64,000 nt of DNA from Romboutsia_C sp015668195 (GCF_015668195.1 NZ_JADPFC010000002.1:62001-126000), one strand, 5' to 3'. Counted from the stretch's first letter, positions 49,355 to 59,448 are shown. Numbers and translations: made by a program. Notes: generated by a model not told the origin, from the sequence alone.

Positions 49355-50482
49355 ATGGCCAATGTAATTTTAAAAAATATATGTAAATCATATTCAAATG
49401 GATTTAATGCAGTAAAAAATGTAAATATAGATATACAAGATAAGGAATTTGTAGTGTTAGTTGGGCCATCTGGCTGTGGTAAATCTACTACACTAAGAAT
49501 GATAGCAGGACTTGAAGAAATAAGTAATGGTGAGCTTTATATAGGAGAAAAATTAGTAAATGATGTAGACCCTAAAGATAGAGATATAGCTATGGTTTTC
49601 CAAAACTATGCACTTTATCCTCATCTAACAGTATACGAAAATATGGCATTTGCTCTTAAACTTAGAAAAATGCCTAAGGATGAAATAGATAAAAAGGTTA
49701 GGGATGCAGCTAAAATATTAGACTTAGATAAATTATTAGATAGAAAACCAAAAGCACTGTCAGGTGGTCAAAGACAAAGAGTTGCGCTAGGGCGTGCTAT
49801 AGTTCGAAATCCAAAGGTATTCTTAATGGATGAACCTTTGTCAAACTTAGATGCAAAACTTAGAACATCAATGAGAACAGAAATAACTAAACTTCATAAG
49901 TCTTTAGGTACTACATTTATATATGTAACACATGACCAAGTTGAAGCTATGACTATGGCCGATAGAATAGTTGTTATGAAAGATGGTGTAGTTCAGCAAA
50001 TAGATACTCCACAAGAAATATACGATAAACCAAACAATATGTTTGTTGCTGGATTTATAGGTGCTCCACAAATGAACTTTATACATGTTGTTTTAACTGA
50101 AGTAAATGGAGAAATACATGCAAAGGCTGATGGTTTTGATATAGCATTAAATAAAGGTGAATCATCTAGCTTAATAGAAAATGGGTATATAGGTAAAGAA
50201 GTTGTTCTAGGTATAAGACCTGAAGATATACATATGGAAGATGTATTTGTGGATAATAGCTTAGATAGTACTTTTGAAGCTACTGTTGAACTTGGAGAAC
50301 TTATGGGTGCTGAAATATATGCTTACTTAAAAACAGGTAATCAAAATATAACTGCAAGATTTGATGGTAGGTATAAAGTTAAATCTGGAGATAAATTAAA
50401 GCTTGCTATGGATAAGCATAAAATACACATATTTGATAAAGAAACACAAGAAGCTATAAATAAATCTCTAGCTTATATATAA
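49355..50482 (+). CDS. Carbohydrate ABC transporter ATP-binding protein (UgpC/MsmK type)
   Basis: This 375-residue ATPase serves carbohydrate importers of the CUT1 class and can energise several of them. Walker A is GPSGCGKST (about 38-46), the signature LSGGQRQR (about 135-142), Walker B VFLMDEPLSN, the switch His in YVTHDQ. The C-terminal part (about 235-375) is the regulatory TOBE/OB region (EVVLGIRPEDIHME, LGELMGAEIYAYL). No permease or binding protein is adjacent, which is typical of shared MsmK ATPases. RBS AAAGGGGGA. Confidence 0.95.
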   Translation: MANVILKNICKSYSNGFNAVKNVNIDIQDKEFVVLVGPSGCGKSTTLRMIAGLEEISNGELYIGEKLVNDVDPKDRDIAMVFQNYALYPHLTVYENMAFALKLRKMPKDEIDKKVRDAAKILDLDKLLDRKPKALSGGQRQRVALGRAIVRNPKVFLMDEPLSNLDAKLRTSMRTEITKLHKSLGTTFIYVTHDQVEAMTMADRIVVMKDGVVQQIDTPQEIYDKPNNMFVAGFIGAPQMNFIHVVLTEVNGEIHAKADGFDIALNKGESSSLIENGYIGKEVVLGIRPEDIHMEDVFVDNSLDSTFEATVELGELMGAEIYAYLKTGNQNITARFDGRYKVKSGDKLKLAMDKHKIHIFDKETQEAINKSLAYI

Positions 50483-50564
50483 ATACTTCTAAATTAATTA
50501 TATATTTTAAGTAGGATGATTAATCATCTTACTTTTTTAATTGAAAACTTCAGGGGTGGTCTTC

Positions 50565-51329
50565 ATGCAAAGTTTGATACAATTTATAGAGGGAAAAACA
50601 AATAAAAAAATTAATATTTTTGAGTATAATTATCAAAATATTAGCAAAAACCAAAATATAGTAACATTTAATGATAAAGCTTATGTTATAGAATTTATAG
50701 ATGATATAACTATAGATAATATAAAAGGTTATTTTTATATTATCTATCAGCAAGACTGTGAAGTAGATAATTTAAAAGGAATATTATATAACTTATATGA
50801 TAATATAAAATTATTTTTATATGAAAATCTATTAATATTAAATTCAGATTATGAATTAGACATTAATTTTCATACACCAGAAATAATAGAATCAGAAACT
50901 TATAGAAATACTTATATTGTGAATTTAGGTGAAATATATGATATAGATATATTTAAGTCTAGGGTATCTATTTTTAATGAAATACCTAAAGACTTCCTTA
51001 TAAATAACACTTTTTTTAAAAACTACATAACTTTAAAAGATTTAATAATATATAAATCTATATATTTTATAAAACATGATAGATCTTTTTACGATTTGAT
51101 CGATTTTGAATCTATAAAAACAATGGATATAAACTTATTAAATACGGGAATATGCTTTATAGAAAATGGTCAAAATATTTCTAAAACTTCATCATCATTA
51201 TTTTTACATAGAAACACACTTATATATAGATTAGATAAAATTAAAGAAATACTAAATCTTGATTTGAAAAATTTTAAAGATGCTTTAATTTTCTATTTAA
51301 CTATAAAATCTTATATAAATTTTAAATAA
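50565..51329 (+). CDS. PucR-type regulator (C-terminal HTH)
   Basis: The 254-residue product has an unrecognised N-terminal sensing part (about 1-190) and the typical PucR/CdaR C-terminal HTH (about 203-250, SSLFLHRNTLIYRLDKIKEILNLDLKN). In the family this region contacts DNA and the N-terminal part senses sugar acids or purines. The start at 50565 follows GGGGTGG; a TTG 24 bp upstream is unlikely. It lies 80 bp downstream of the sugar ABC ATPase gene in the same direction, so it may control that transport function. Confidence 0.8.
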   Translation: MQSLIQFIEGKTNKKINIFEYNYQNISKNQNIVTFNDKAYVIEFIDDITIDNIKGYFYIIYQQDCEVDNLKGILYNLYDNIKLFLYENLLILNSDYELDINFHTPEIIESETYRNTYIVNLGEIYDIDIFKSRVSIFNEIPKDFLINNTFFKNYITLKDLIIYKSIYFIKHDRSFYDLIDFESIKTMDINLLNTGICFIENGQNISKTSSSLFLHRNTLIYRLDKIKEILNLDLKNFKDALIFYLTIKSYINFK

Positions 51330-51344
51330 TAATTTTTATTTTAA

Positions 51345-51380
51345 CTACTAACAGCTTAATATATTTAAGCTGTTTTTATT
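51345..51380 (+). terminator. Terminator of the PucR-type gene
   Basis: AACAGCTTAA (51350-51359) and TTAAGCTGTT (51365-51374) form a perfect stem followed by TTTATTTT on the plus strand. Confidence 0.8.
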
Positions 51381-51471
51381 TTGCCTAACCTGCTTATTGC
51401 TAAATTACGAATATTTTTATCATAGTTTCTATAAAATAAGATTAGCTATAACTTTAAATAAGGAGGATATT

Positions 51472-52044
51472 ATGGGATTTTTAACTATATTTTTTACAGC
51501 ATTTGCACTTTCAATGGATGCATTTGCAGTATCTCTTACAAAAGGCATGACTCTAAAGAATATAAACTTTTGGTTAGCTTCTAAAATAGCATTTATATTT
51601 GGTTTATTTCAAGGAGGTATGCCTTTAATTGGTTATTTATTAGGTGTAAACTTTGAAAGATATATAAAAGCATTTGATCACTGGATTGCTCTGATTTTAC
51701 TAAGCTTCCTAGGTTTAAAAATGATTTTAGATACAAAAAATAAAACTGAAGATACTACTTTATATTACCTAACTAATAAAGATCTCATTATATTAGCAAT
51801 TGCAACTAGCATAGATGCACTTGCCATTGGAGTTAGTTTTTCTTTTTTAAGTGTAAATATAATTCCTATATCTCTTACTATATCTTTAGTTACATTTATA
51901 GTATGTTTTTTAGGTGTTTTATTAGGAAAAAAAATTGGTAATTTATTCAAATCATCTGCTCAGATAATAGGTGGAGTATTACTTATTTTAATAGGTTTAA
52001 ACATATTCAATGATCATACAGGTATTATAAATTTACTATTTTAA
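51472..52044 (+). CDS. mntP: Manganese exporter MntP
   Basis: The 190-residue membrane protein has six helices arranged as two repeats. Each contains the acidic pattern of the family: ALSMDAFAVSLTKGM (about 11-25) and IATSIDALAIGVSF (about 111-124). MntP (YebN) exports Mn2+. The start at 51472 has AAGGAGG; the open frame begins 25 codons earlier inside the spacer. The leader of about 90 nt does not show the yybP-ykoY manganese riboswitch. It is followed by the YhgE/Pip gene on the same strand. Confidence 0.93.
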   Translation: MGFLTIFFTAFALSMDAFAVSLTKGMTLKNINFWLASKIAFIFGLFQGGMPLIGYLLGVNFERYIKAFDHWIALILLSFLGLKMILDTKNKTEDTTLYYLTNKDLIILAIATSIDALAIGVSFSFLSVNIIPISLTISLVTFIVCFLGVLLGKKIGNLFKSSAQIIGGVLLILIGLNIFNDHTGIINLLF

Positions 52045-52146
52045 TATATATTACAATTTTTTAACTTTACTTTTTATTGTATAAATAATATAATATAAAA
52101 TAGTTCTAAATCTAACCTTATTTAATCAACATGGAGGTGTAAAGAC

Positions 52147-54294
52147 GTGAAAAATATTTTTAAAATATATAAAAAAGACATAAAGGATATTTTTACAAAC
52201 AAAGTATTGTTAGTAATAATACTAGGACTAACTGTCTTGCCATCATTGTATGCCTGGTTTAATATAAAGGCATCTTGGGATCCTTATGGTAGTACTAAAA
52301 ATATATCAGTTGCTGTAGTTAATAATGATAAAGGTACTGAAATAAGAGGAAAAGATATAAATGTTGGTGATGAATTAGTAAAAAAACTTAAAGAAAATGA
52401 TAATTTAGGTTGGAAATTTGTAGATAAAGCTGACGCGATAAATGGAGTTAAAAAGGGTACATATTATGCCTCAGTTGAAATTCCAGAAAGCTTTTCTAAA
52501 GATTTAACTTCATTAACTTCTGATGAAGTAAAAAAAGGTAAGATAATATACACAGTTAATGAAAAAATAAATGCGATAGCCCCTAAAATCACAGATAAAG
52601 GTGCTTCAACTATACAAAATGAAGTTAATCAAACAGTAGTAAAAACTGTTAGTCAAATTATATTTGAAGTATCTAATAATTTAGGTATAGAACTTGAAAA
52701 TCAACTTCCAAAGCTATCTAATTTAGAAAGTGAACTTATAGATGTTCAAAGTAAATTTAAAGATATATATAAAACTGTAAATCTTGCTTCAGATGCTACA
52801 GATAAAGTACAAGATCTTGCTAAGGAATTAAAAAAGGATGTTCCTTTAATAACTTCTACTATATCTAATACTAAAAAGTTAGCATCAGATGTAAAAGTAT
52901 TTTTACAAGATAGCAAAGGTAGCTTAGATAAAGTTGCTCCTGTAATAAAAGAAGATTTACAAATAGTATCTAAAGTTTCATCAAGTGCTTCATCAAATAT
53001 ATCATCTATAATAGATGCTATAAATAACGGTGCTGATAATATACCTCAACTTGTAGATAGCTTATCATCAAAACTTTCTACTTTATCAAGTACAAGTAAT
53101 ACAGTACTAGACTTTTTAAATAAACTAAATGCTATTAAACCAGGTGGACCTCTAGAAAATGCTATATCATCTTTACAGTCTATAAATAATAGTTTAAATA
53201 ATGCTACTAACGCTTTAAATGCTATAAAAGGACAGATTGCAAATGGAGAAAAACCATCTTTAGATAAGTTAAATAGTATATTAAAGGTTGTAAATGATGT
53301 AAACCAAATTTCTACATCAATTTTAAATAATTTTGATTCAAAAATAGTAAATCCTATAAATAATATATTTGAGGAAAGTTTTAATACTGCTAATGAAGTT
53401 ATTAGTGTTTTAGATAAAGCTCAAGCAAAACTACCTCAAGTTGAAGATATACTAAATACTACAATATCATTATCAGATAGTGCAAAAGATAATATATCAT
53501 TTATAAGAAAAAAACTACCTATAGCTAAATCAACGATTGATGAATTAGTTAATGCTATGAAAAAAATAAACTCAAGTGATGATGTTAATGAGTTAATATC
53601 ATTACTAAAAAGCGATGCTATAAAGCGTGCTGAATTCTTAAAGCAACCGGTAGAGCTAGTTACAGATAAATTATATCCAGTAGCTAACTACGGAGCTGGT
53701 ATGACTCCATTTTATACAGTATTATCTTTATGGGTTGGTGTTCTTTTATTAATGTCATTACTGTCTGCTAATGTACATGGAGATTACAGACCATTTGAGA
53801 TATATTTTGGTAGAGGACTTACTTTCTTAACTATAGCTATAATACAAGCTTTTATCGTAAGTGCTGGTGATTTATATATTCTAAATGTTAAAGTTATTGA
53901 TCCTTTATCATTTGTATTATTATCAATGTTTACAAGTATTGTATTTACAGCTATTGTATACTCATTGGTATCTATATTTGGAAATGTAGGAAAAGCAATA
54001 GGTGTAATACTATTAGTTATACAAGTTGCTGCATCAGGAGGTACTTTCCCTATACAAGTTACTCCTCCATTTTTCCAATACGTAAACCCATTTTTACCAT
54101 TTACTTATGCTATATCTGCTCTTAGAGAGACTGTAGGTGGTATTTACAAACCAGTATTGATAAAAGATATATATGTATTAATAGTATTTTTAATAATACC
54201 TATAATATTAACTATACTATTTAAAGGTATTATTAACAAATATACAAAACCTATAACTGATAAATTTAATGAAAGTGACTTAACTGGACATTAA
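52147..54294 (+). CDS. YhgE/Pip-type ABC-2 membrane protein
   Basis: This 715-residue protein has one N-terminal membrane helix (about 18-40), a conserved YhgE/Pip N-domain (VLPSLYAWFNIKASWDPYG, ISVAVVNNDKGTEIRG), a long helical external region rich in Ser/Asn/Leu (about 180-500, coiled-coil prone), and a C-terminal block of five to six helices (about 530-705; MTPFYTVLSLWVGVLLLMSLLSAN, QVAASGGTFPIQVTPPFFQYVNPFLPFTYAI). Such proteins resemble the ESX/phage-receptor Pip family and ABC-2 exporters without their own ATPase. Function here is unknown. Start is a GTG behind GGAGGTG. Confidence 0.9.
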   Translation: MKNIFKIYKKDIKDIFTNKVLLVIILGLTVLPSLYAWFNIKASWDPYGSTKNISVAVVNNDKGTEIRGKDINVGDELVKKLKENDNLGWKFVDKADAINGVKKGTYYASVEIPESFSKDLTSLTSDEVKKGKIIYTVNEKINAIAPKITDKGASTIQNEVNQTVVKTVSQIIFEVSNNLGIELENQLPKLSNLESELIDVQSKFKDIYKTVNLASDATDKVQDLAKELKKDVPLITSTISNTKKLASDVKVFLQDSKGSLDKVAPVIKEDLQIVSKVSSSASSNISSIIDAINNGADNIPQLVDSLSSKLSTLSSTSNTVLDFLNKLNAIKPGGPLENAISSLQSINNSLNNATNALNAIKGQIANGEKPSLDKLNSILKVVNDVNQISTSILNNFDSKIVNPINNIFEESFNTANEVISVLDKAQAKLPQVEDILNTTISLSDSAKDNISFIRKKLPIAKSTIDELVNAMKKINSSDDVNELISLLKSDAIKRAEFLKQPVELVTDKLYPVANYGAGMTPFYTVLSLWVGVLLLMSLLSANVHGDYRPFEIYFGRGLTFLTIAIIQAFIVSAGDLYILNVKVIDPLSFVLLSMFTSIVFTAIVYSLVSIFGNVGKAIGVILLVIQVAASGGTFPIQVTPPFFQYVNPFLPFTYAISALRETVGGIYKPVLIKDIYVLIVFLIIPIILTILFKGIINKYTKPITDKFNESDLTGH

Positions 54295-54339
54295 AATTTA
54301 ATATAAAAGGTTAATATATAAAAAAATATATATCAATCA

Positions 54340-54376
54340 AAAAAAGTCTTCCTAAAATCTTTAGGAAGACTTTTTA
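54340..54376. terminator. Bidirectional terminator
   Basis: AAAAAGTCTTCCTAAA (54341-54356) and TTTAGGAAGACTTTTT (54360-54375) form a perfect 16-bp stem between convergent genes. Confidence 0.9.
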
Positions 54377-54381
54377 CTATA

Positions 54382-54813
54382 TTAATGTTTTATGTCGTCG
54401 TAATGTATACCAACTCCAGGTCTATGTTTATTCTCTTCTCGTTCTTCATGTTCTCTTTCTTCTATTGCTTTATTTACATATCCTTCTAACTCTTCTTTAC
54501 TTACATTTGTACAATTTTCTTCTATTATTCTATTTGAATTAAATTCATCTACTTTGCATTTTAAATCATCATCAAAACTATCTATGTCTTCATCACAACA
54601 ATAAGCTCTGCTATCATAATCATCATAATAATATGATTCATTTTCATAATCATTACAACAATTGAAATTTTTATTCATTCTTTTATTCTTAATAGCCTTA
54701 TATGCAAAATAGCCCCCTACTCCAACTAAAACTCCTCCTGTATATACTAAGGCTTTTTTACTTTTTATGTTGACTCCATTTTTCATTTTACGTTTAACTA
54801 AGTACTTTACCAT
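54382..54813 (-). CDS. Hypothetical membrane-anchored acidic protein
   Basis: The 143-residue protein has a basic N-terminus, one hydrophobic helix (about 21-41, KALVYTGGVLVGVGGYFAYKAI), then a very acidic region with Tyr/Asp/Cys clusters (NESYYYDDYDSRAYCCDEDIDSF, written here in part) and a charged C-terminal helix (EEREHEEREENKHR). The two CC pairs and the Asp/Glu-rich part could bind metal, but no family is recognised. The RBS is AAGGAGG. It has its own promoter space of about 70 bp from the MATE terminator. Confidence 0.65.
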   Translation of the reverse strand: MVKYLVKRKMKNGVNIKSKKALVYTGGVLVGVGGYFAYKAIKNKRMNKNFNCCNDYENESYYYDDYDSRAYCCDEDIDSFDDDLKCKVDEFNSNRIIEENCTNVSKEELEGYVNKAIEEREHEEREENKHRPGVGIHYDDIKH

Positions 54814-54895
54814 AGAACTTTTTCCTCCTTAAATGTCATATACTATATTAATAGTATTTGTATTATCTAATAAAAAATTCTTCTATTAAAAATAA

Positions 54896-54928
54896 AAAAA
54901 TAACCCTTAAATTAGGGTCATTTTTTTT
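54896..54928 (-). terminator. Terminator of the MATE gene
   Basis: TGACCCTAA and TTAAGGGTTA (minus strand of about 54901-54920) form a 7-8 bp stem with one wobble, and a T-run follows. It overlaps the end of the MATE gene. Confidence 0.65.
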
Positions 54929-56237
54929 TATATACATATATATAAGTTATAATTAAAGTTAATACTTCAGCAAACACAGCACTTAACCATACTCCATTTA
55001 CACCTAAGAATACAGGAAGTATAGTTATACCTATTATAATTAGTATAATCCCTCTTGAAAGTGATATTGAATTAGATAATATTCTATGTTCCATGGATTG
55101 ATAATATGCTCCATTAACTATATTTATTCCCATAAATATAAACGCTAGGAAATAATATCTTATGGCATTTACAGTTATATCTACAATCTGACCTTTTTCA
55201 CTTGTAAACATTCCTACTATAAATTGTGGAAATAATATACCTATAATATAAAAACTTAATCCAACCATTATAGAAGTCTTCATACCTTTTTTTCTTACTC
55301 TCTTTACTCTATCTATCTTATTTGCACCATAATTTACACTTATTATAGGTTGCATAGCTTGTGATATCCCTGTAAATATAGCTGCAGCTACTAAAGATAC
55401 ATTTGCTATTATACTATATGCACTAACGCCTATATTACCTACTATATTTAGTAATTTTAAGTTAAATATAAATATTACTATTCCAGATGATATTTCAACA
55501 ATAAAGCTTGGTAACCCATTAAATAGTATTCTTGATATATCTTTGACATTGATTTTAAATTTTATAAATCTTAAGCTACATTTTTTAGATATAAAGTGAG
55601 TTAAAAGTATTAATAGGTTTATAAGTGATGCTATTGATGTAGCTAAACCAGCACCTTTTATACCCATATTAAAGATAAATATTAGTAAATAATCCAAAAT
55701 AACATTAGATAAACCACTAGTTACAGTCGCTATCATAGCAAGTCTTGGATTGTGATCATTTCTTATAAAGGATGATGTAGTATGAGCTAAGATATAACTA
55801 AATGAAAATATTAAAACACCACTTAAATACTCTTTTACCATATATATATTACTTATATTAGCCCCTAGTATATATCCTATTTTCTCAGTAAATATTTTTC
55901 CTAAAGTAGATAGTGTAATTCCTACTAAAATAGCTATTATAATAGATTTTGTAAATATCCTTTGTGATTCAACTATTTCTCCTTTTCCTCTACTTATACT
56001 TAAAGCTGTAGCCCCTCCCATACCAAACAAAAGCCCTAATCCATTAAATAGATTAAATATAGGTATACATATATTTAAAGCAGCTAATCCATCACTGCCT
56101 ATACCTTGTCCTATAAACATAGTATCTGCTAATATACAAAATGATACTGCTAGCATACCCAACACACTATTAATTAAATACTTATAAAATAACTTATTTA
56201 TATCTGAATTTAAAAATACACTTTGTTTATCTTTCAT
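54918..56237 (-). CDS. MATE family efflux transporter
   Basis: This 439-residue transporter has twelve hydrophobic helices in two MatE repeats. The first repeat shows ADTMFIGQGIGSDGLAALNICIPI and the second GNIGVSAYSIIANVSLVAAAIFTGISQAMQPIISVNYG, both typical of MATE exporters of the DinF/NorM class. They export cationic drugs or metabolites with Na+ or H+. The start is placed at the ATG at 56237, because GAGGAGAAG lies before it; the ORF can extend to 56255. It is transcribed alone. Confidence 0.93.
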   Translation of the reverse strand: MKDKQSVFLNSDINKLFYKYLINSVLGMLAVSFCILADTMFIGQGIGSDGLAALNICIPIFNLFNGLGLLFGMGGATALSISRGKGEIVESQRIFTKSIIIAILVGITLSTLGKIFTEKIGYILGANISNIYMVKEYLSGVLIFSFSYILAHTTSSFIRNDHNPRLAMIATVTSGLSNVILDYLLIFIFNMGIKGAGLATSIASLINLLILLTHFISKKCSLRFIKFKINVKDISRILFNGLPSFIVEISSGIVIFIFNLKLLNIVGNIGVSAYSIIANVSLVAAAIFTGISQAMQPIISVNYGANKIDRVKRVRKKGMKTSIMVGLSFYIIGILFPQFIVGMFTSEKGQIVDITVNAIRYYFLAFIFMGINIVNGAYYQSMEHRILSNSISLSRGIILIIIGITILPVFLGVNGVWLSAVFAEVLTLIITYIYVYKKK

Positions 56238-56367
56238 TAACTTCTCCTCATACATATATTTATGTATAGTATTTGCTATAATGAAAGTATATTATTCATA
56301 TTAGCAAGTATTCTATAAGCTTGTATTTAATATATAGATGTGTTTTTAATAAATATTCCCTTAGTAA

Positions 56368-56406
56368 GTAAAAAAATAATGACATAAAAATATGTCATTA
56401 TTTTTT
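56368..56406 (-). terminator. Terminator of the trmK-nif3 operon
   Basis: AAAAATAATGACATA (about 56372-56386) and TATGTCATTATTTTT (56391-56405) form a perfect stem with T-runs. Confidence 0.85.
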
Positions 56407-56411
56407 GTGTC

Positions 56412-57509
56412 TTATATAATTTTAAATGGATTTAAATCTATATTACTTTTTAAAACTTCTATATCATTTATATCATCTAAAAATCGCTTCATAACATCCT
56501 TAAATATGTCTTCAGTTTCAAAGTGGCCACAATCTATTATACACATCCCCATGTCTATTGCATCTTGTGCATCATGATATTTAATATCTCCAGTTATTAT
56601 AACTTCGCAACCACTTCTTTGAGCTTTCTTAACCATATCAGCACCAGAACCTGTAACTAAAGCTATTTTACTTATAGTAGTATCTAAACTGCCTACTACT
56701 CTAATATGTTTCATATTTAACTTTTCTTTTATAAAGTTACTTAAATCTTTTAAACTAATCTTTTCTTTTAATTTAGTAACCCTACCTAAGCCAACTGAAT
56801 TTCCTTTGTTCTCTAGTTTATATAAATCATAGGCTACTTCTTCATAAGGATGAGCATTTATCATGGAGCTTAAAGCCCCACCTAATATTTTTTGAGGTAC
56901 AATAGTTTCTATTTTTACCTCTTTGACACATTCTATCTCTCCTTTTGTTCCTATAAATGGATTAGTACCCTCTAAAGGCATAAAATTCCCTTCTCCTCTT
57001 GATGTAAAGCTACAGTGACTATAATTCCCTATATGACCTGCTCCTGCTTTTCCTAGGGCATTTTTAACTTTATCTATATGAGTTTCTGGTACATAAACTG
57101 CTAACTTATATAATACTTCATTATTTGTGACTTCTAATACCTTGCAATCTTCAAATCCCATTAATTCCATGAAGTAATCATTTAAACCATCAAATGCTAT
57201 ATCAAAGTTTGTATGCATAGAATAAAGTGCTATATCATTTTTTATTAATTTATGTATAAGCCTTCCTTTTAAATCCGATGTATTTACTTTATTCATCTTT
57301 TTAAATATAAACGGATGATGAGTTATTATTAAGTCGATATTATTTTCTATAGCTTCATCTATAACTCTTTCATTAGCTTCTAAAACTACTAATACTTTTT
57401 TAATATCACTATTAAAATCACCAACTAAAAGACCTACATTGTCCCAATCATATGCTAAACTTAATGGGTATTTAGCTTCTATATTTTTTATAAGACTTTT
57501 AAGTAACAT
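56412..57509 (-). CDS. Nif3-like dinuclear metal centre protein (YqfO/GTP cyclohydrolase I type 2 family)
   Basis: The 365-residue protein has the Nif3 fold with its metal-binding residues: DNVGLLVGD near the start, LIITHHPFIFK (about 60-70), YSMHTNFDIAFDGLND (about 96-111) and near the end GDIKYHDAQDAIDMGMCIIDCGHFETE. A PII-like insertion (about 130-230) is present, as in the YqfO subgroup. The family is nearly universal, but its function is disputed. It lies 13 bp after trmK on the same strand, a conserved pairing downstream of rpoD in Firmicutes. Confidence 0.93.
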   Translation of the reverse strand: MLLKSLIKNIEAKYPLSLAYDWDNVGLLVGDFNSDIKKVLVVLEANERVIDEAIENNIDLIITHHPFIFKKMNKVNTSDLKGRLIHKLIKNDIALYSMHTNFDIAFDGLNDYFMELMGFEDCKVLEVTNNEVLYKLAVYVPETHIDKVKNALGKAGAGHIGNYSHCSFTSRGEGNFMPLEGTNPFIGTKGEIECVKEVKIETIVPQKILGGALSSMINAHPYEEVAYDLYKLENKGNSVGLGRVTKLKEKISLKDLSNFIKEKLNMKHIRVVGSLDTTISKIALVTGSGADMVKKAQRSGCEVIITGDIKYHDAQDAIDMGMCIIDCGHFETEDIFKDVMKRFLDDINDIEVLKSNIDLNPFKII

Positions 57510-57522
57510 AATATCATTCCCC

Positions 57523-58215
57523 TTATAAAGTTTTTAATTTTTCTAATTTAGATATATTAATTCTACTTTCTTCTATCTTCTCATCTATTCCTTTTCCACT
57601 TTTTCCTTCTAATTTATTAAGTATCGAAGTGTATGCATGTATTCTTTTATCTATAAATTCATTTAGTAACTCATCTTTGTTTTCTATAAGCTTATTTCCT
57701 ACTTCATAAAATATTTCATCTTCTACATTAGTATTTTTTCCAGTATATTTAGCTACTATTATTTCATATATTCTGAAATCTTCTCTAACTAAAACCTCAT
57801 CTAATATTTCATATCCATTGTTTAATAGATATTTTCTAAGCTCTTTGTGTGCTTGCATTGGTTGAAGTATAAATTTTTCAGTACTTTGTGCCACTTCTAT
57901 ATTAGCTTCTAGTAATTCACTTATAAGTATTCCACCCATACCTGCTATTATAACTTCATCAACTTCACCTTTTTTTAATACTTCTATACCTGATCCTAAT
58001 CTTAAATCAACTTTATCACTCAAATTATTATGTCTAACTTCTTTTCTTGCATTTTCAAGGGGTCCTTTATTAACATCTGCAAGTATTGCAAAATCTATGT
58101 ATCCTTCATTTAATAAATGTACTGGTATATATCCATGATCTGTTCCTATATCAGCTATTTTTTTACCTTTAGTAACTAAAGATGCTATTTTTAATAATCT
58201 ATCTGTTAACTTCAT
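57523..58215 (-). CDS. trmK: tRNA (adenine-22-N1)-methyltransferase TrmK
   Basis: This 230-residue SAM-dependent enzyme methylates A22 in tRNA. The SAM-binding motif is IADIGTDHGYIPVHLL (about 20-35), with acidic loop DVNKGPLENA, and the catalytic-region LQPMQ (in place of the usual NQPM-like motif) near 118. A C-terminal coiled-coil helix pair (about 170-228, Lys/Glu-rich) is typical of TrmK. It precedes nif3 by 13 bp, downstream of the rpoD terminator. Confidence 0.93.
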   Translation of the reverse strand: MKLTDRLLKIASLVTKGKKIADIGTDHGYIPVHLLNEGYIDFAILADVNKGPLENARKEVRHNNLSDKVDLRLGSGIEVLKKGEVDEVIIAGMGGILISELLEANIEVAQSTEKFILQPMQAHKELRKYLLNNGYEILDEVLVREDFRIYEIIVAKYTGKNTNVEDEIFYEVGNKLIENKDELLNEFIDKRIHAYTSILNKLEGKSGKGIDEKIEESRINISKLEKLKTL

Positions 58216-58247
58216 TTATGTAGTCCTTTCCTTATTTCTTATATGCA

Positions 58248-58280
58248 AAAAAACGCCTTATATAAAGGCGAGTTTTTGTA
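58248..58280 (-). terminator. Terminator of the dnaG-rpoD operon
   Basis: CGCCTT (58254-58259) and AAGGCG (58265-58270) form a GC-rich stem, followed on the minus strand by TTTTTTTG. Confidence 0.85.
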
Positions 58281-58284
58281 TAGT

Positions 58285-59448
58285 CTAGTCTAAGTAGTCT
58301 TTTAATTTTTTAGATCTACTTGGGTGTCTTAATTTTCTTAAAGCCTTAGCTTCTATTTGTCTTATTCTTTCTCTTGTTACATCAAACTCTTTACCAACTT
58401 CTTCAAGAGTTCTTGCTCTTCCATCTTCAAGACCAAATCTTAATTTTAATACTTTTTGTTCTCTTTCATTTAAAGATCCTAAAACTTCTTCTATTTGTTC
58501 TTTAAGTAGTGAGTATGCTGCTGCTTCTGCTGGTGCTGGTGCTGCATCATCTTCTATAAAATCACCTAAATGGCTATCTTCTTCTTCTCCTATTGGAGTT
58601 TCAAGAGATACTGGATCTTGAGCTATTTTCATTATTTCTCTTACTTTTTCTTCTGTCATATCCATTTCTTTAGCTATTTCTTCAGGCTTTGGATCTCTAC
58701 CTAATTCTTGAAGAAGCTGTCTAGATACTCTTATTAATTTATTTATAGTCTCTACCATATGTACTGGTATTCTTATAGTTCTTGCTTGATCAGCTATAGC
58801 ACGAGTTATAGCTTGTCTTATCCACCATGTTGCATAGGTACTAAATTTGAACCCTTTTTCATAGTCAAATTTTTCAACAGCTTTTATAAGACCTAAGTTA
58901 CCTTCTTGTATTAAGTCAAGGAAAAGCATACCTCTTCCTACATATCTTTTAGCTATACTTACAACTAGTCTTAAGTTTGCCTCAACTAGTCTTTGTTTAG
59001 CCATTTCGTCCCCTTCATTCATTCTTCTAGCTAATTCTACTTCTTCATGTGGCTTAAGTAAAGGTATCTTACCAATTTCTTTTAGATACATTCTAACAGG
59101 GTCGTCTATACTTATACCTTTAGGTAATGATAAATCTATAGCTTCTAATTCCATAGGTGTATCTTCTTTTGATAATTCTTCATCTACACCATCTTCTAGT
59201 ACATCTATATCTAAATCATCATCTGATGAGAAATTAATATCGGCATTTTGAGGTTTACTTTCTATAACCTCTATACCTAAGTTTCCTAAAGTTTCATATA
59301 AATTTTCTATTTGATCTTTATCAAGTTCAGTTTCAGAGAAAGCTTCCATTATTTCCCCTAAAGTAAGAGATCCTTGCTTTTTACCTTTTTCAATTAATCC
59401 CTTAGCTGTTATTCTTTTTGATTCTTTTTTATTTGTTTTATTTTCCAC
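58285..59448 (-). CDS. rpoD: Primary sigma factor RpoD (SigA)
   Basis: The 387-residue housekeeping sigma factor directs RNA polymerase to -35/-10 promoters. Region 1.1 is acidic (about 35-105). Regions 1.2-2.4 follow (DPVRMYLKEIGKIPLL, NLRLVVSIAKRY, FSTYATWWIRQAITRAI), then region 3 and region 4.2 (TLEEVGKEFDVTRERIRQIEAKALRKLRHP). The open frame starts at an ATG at 59466, but GGGAGG lies within it, so the GTG at 59448 (product VENKTNKKESK as M) is preferred. That RBS overlaps the end of dnaG. Forms an operon with dnaG. Confidence 0.97.
   Translation of the reverse strand: MENKTNKKESKRITAKGLIEKGKKQGSLTLGEIMEAFSETELDKDQIENLYETLGNLGIEVIESKPQNADINFSSDDDLDIDVLEDGVDEELSKEDTPMELEAIDLSLPKGISIDDPVRMYLKEIGKIPLLKPHEEVELARRMNEGDEMAKQRLVEANLRLVVSIAKRYVGRGMLFLDLIQEGNLGLIKAVEKFDYEKGFKFSTYATWWIRQAITRAIADQARTIRIPVHMVETINKLIRVSRQLLQELGRDPKPEEIAKEMDMTEEKVREIMKIAQDPVSLETPIGEEEDSHLGDFIEDDAAPAPAEAAAYSLLKEQIEEVLGSLNEREQKVLKLRFGLEDGRARTLEEVGKEFDVTRERIRQIEAKALRKLRHPSRSKKLKDYLD

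Noticed and set aside
51380..51471. yybP-ykoY manganese riboswitch before mntP
   Set aside because: The leader is too short and AT-rich and shows none of the conserved loop sequences.
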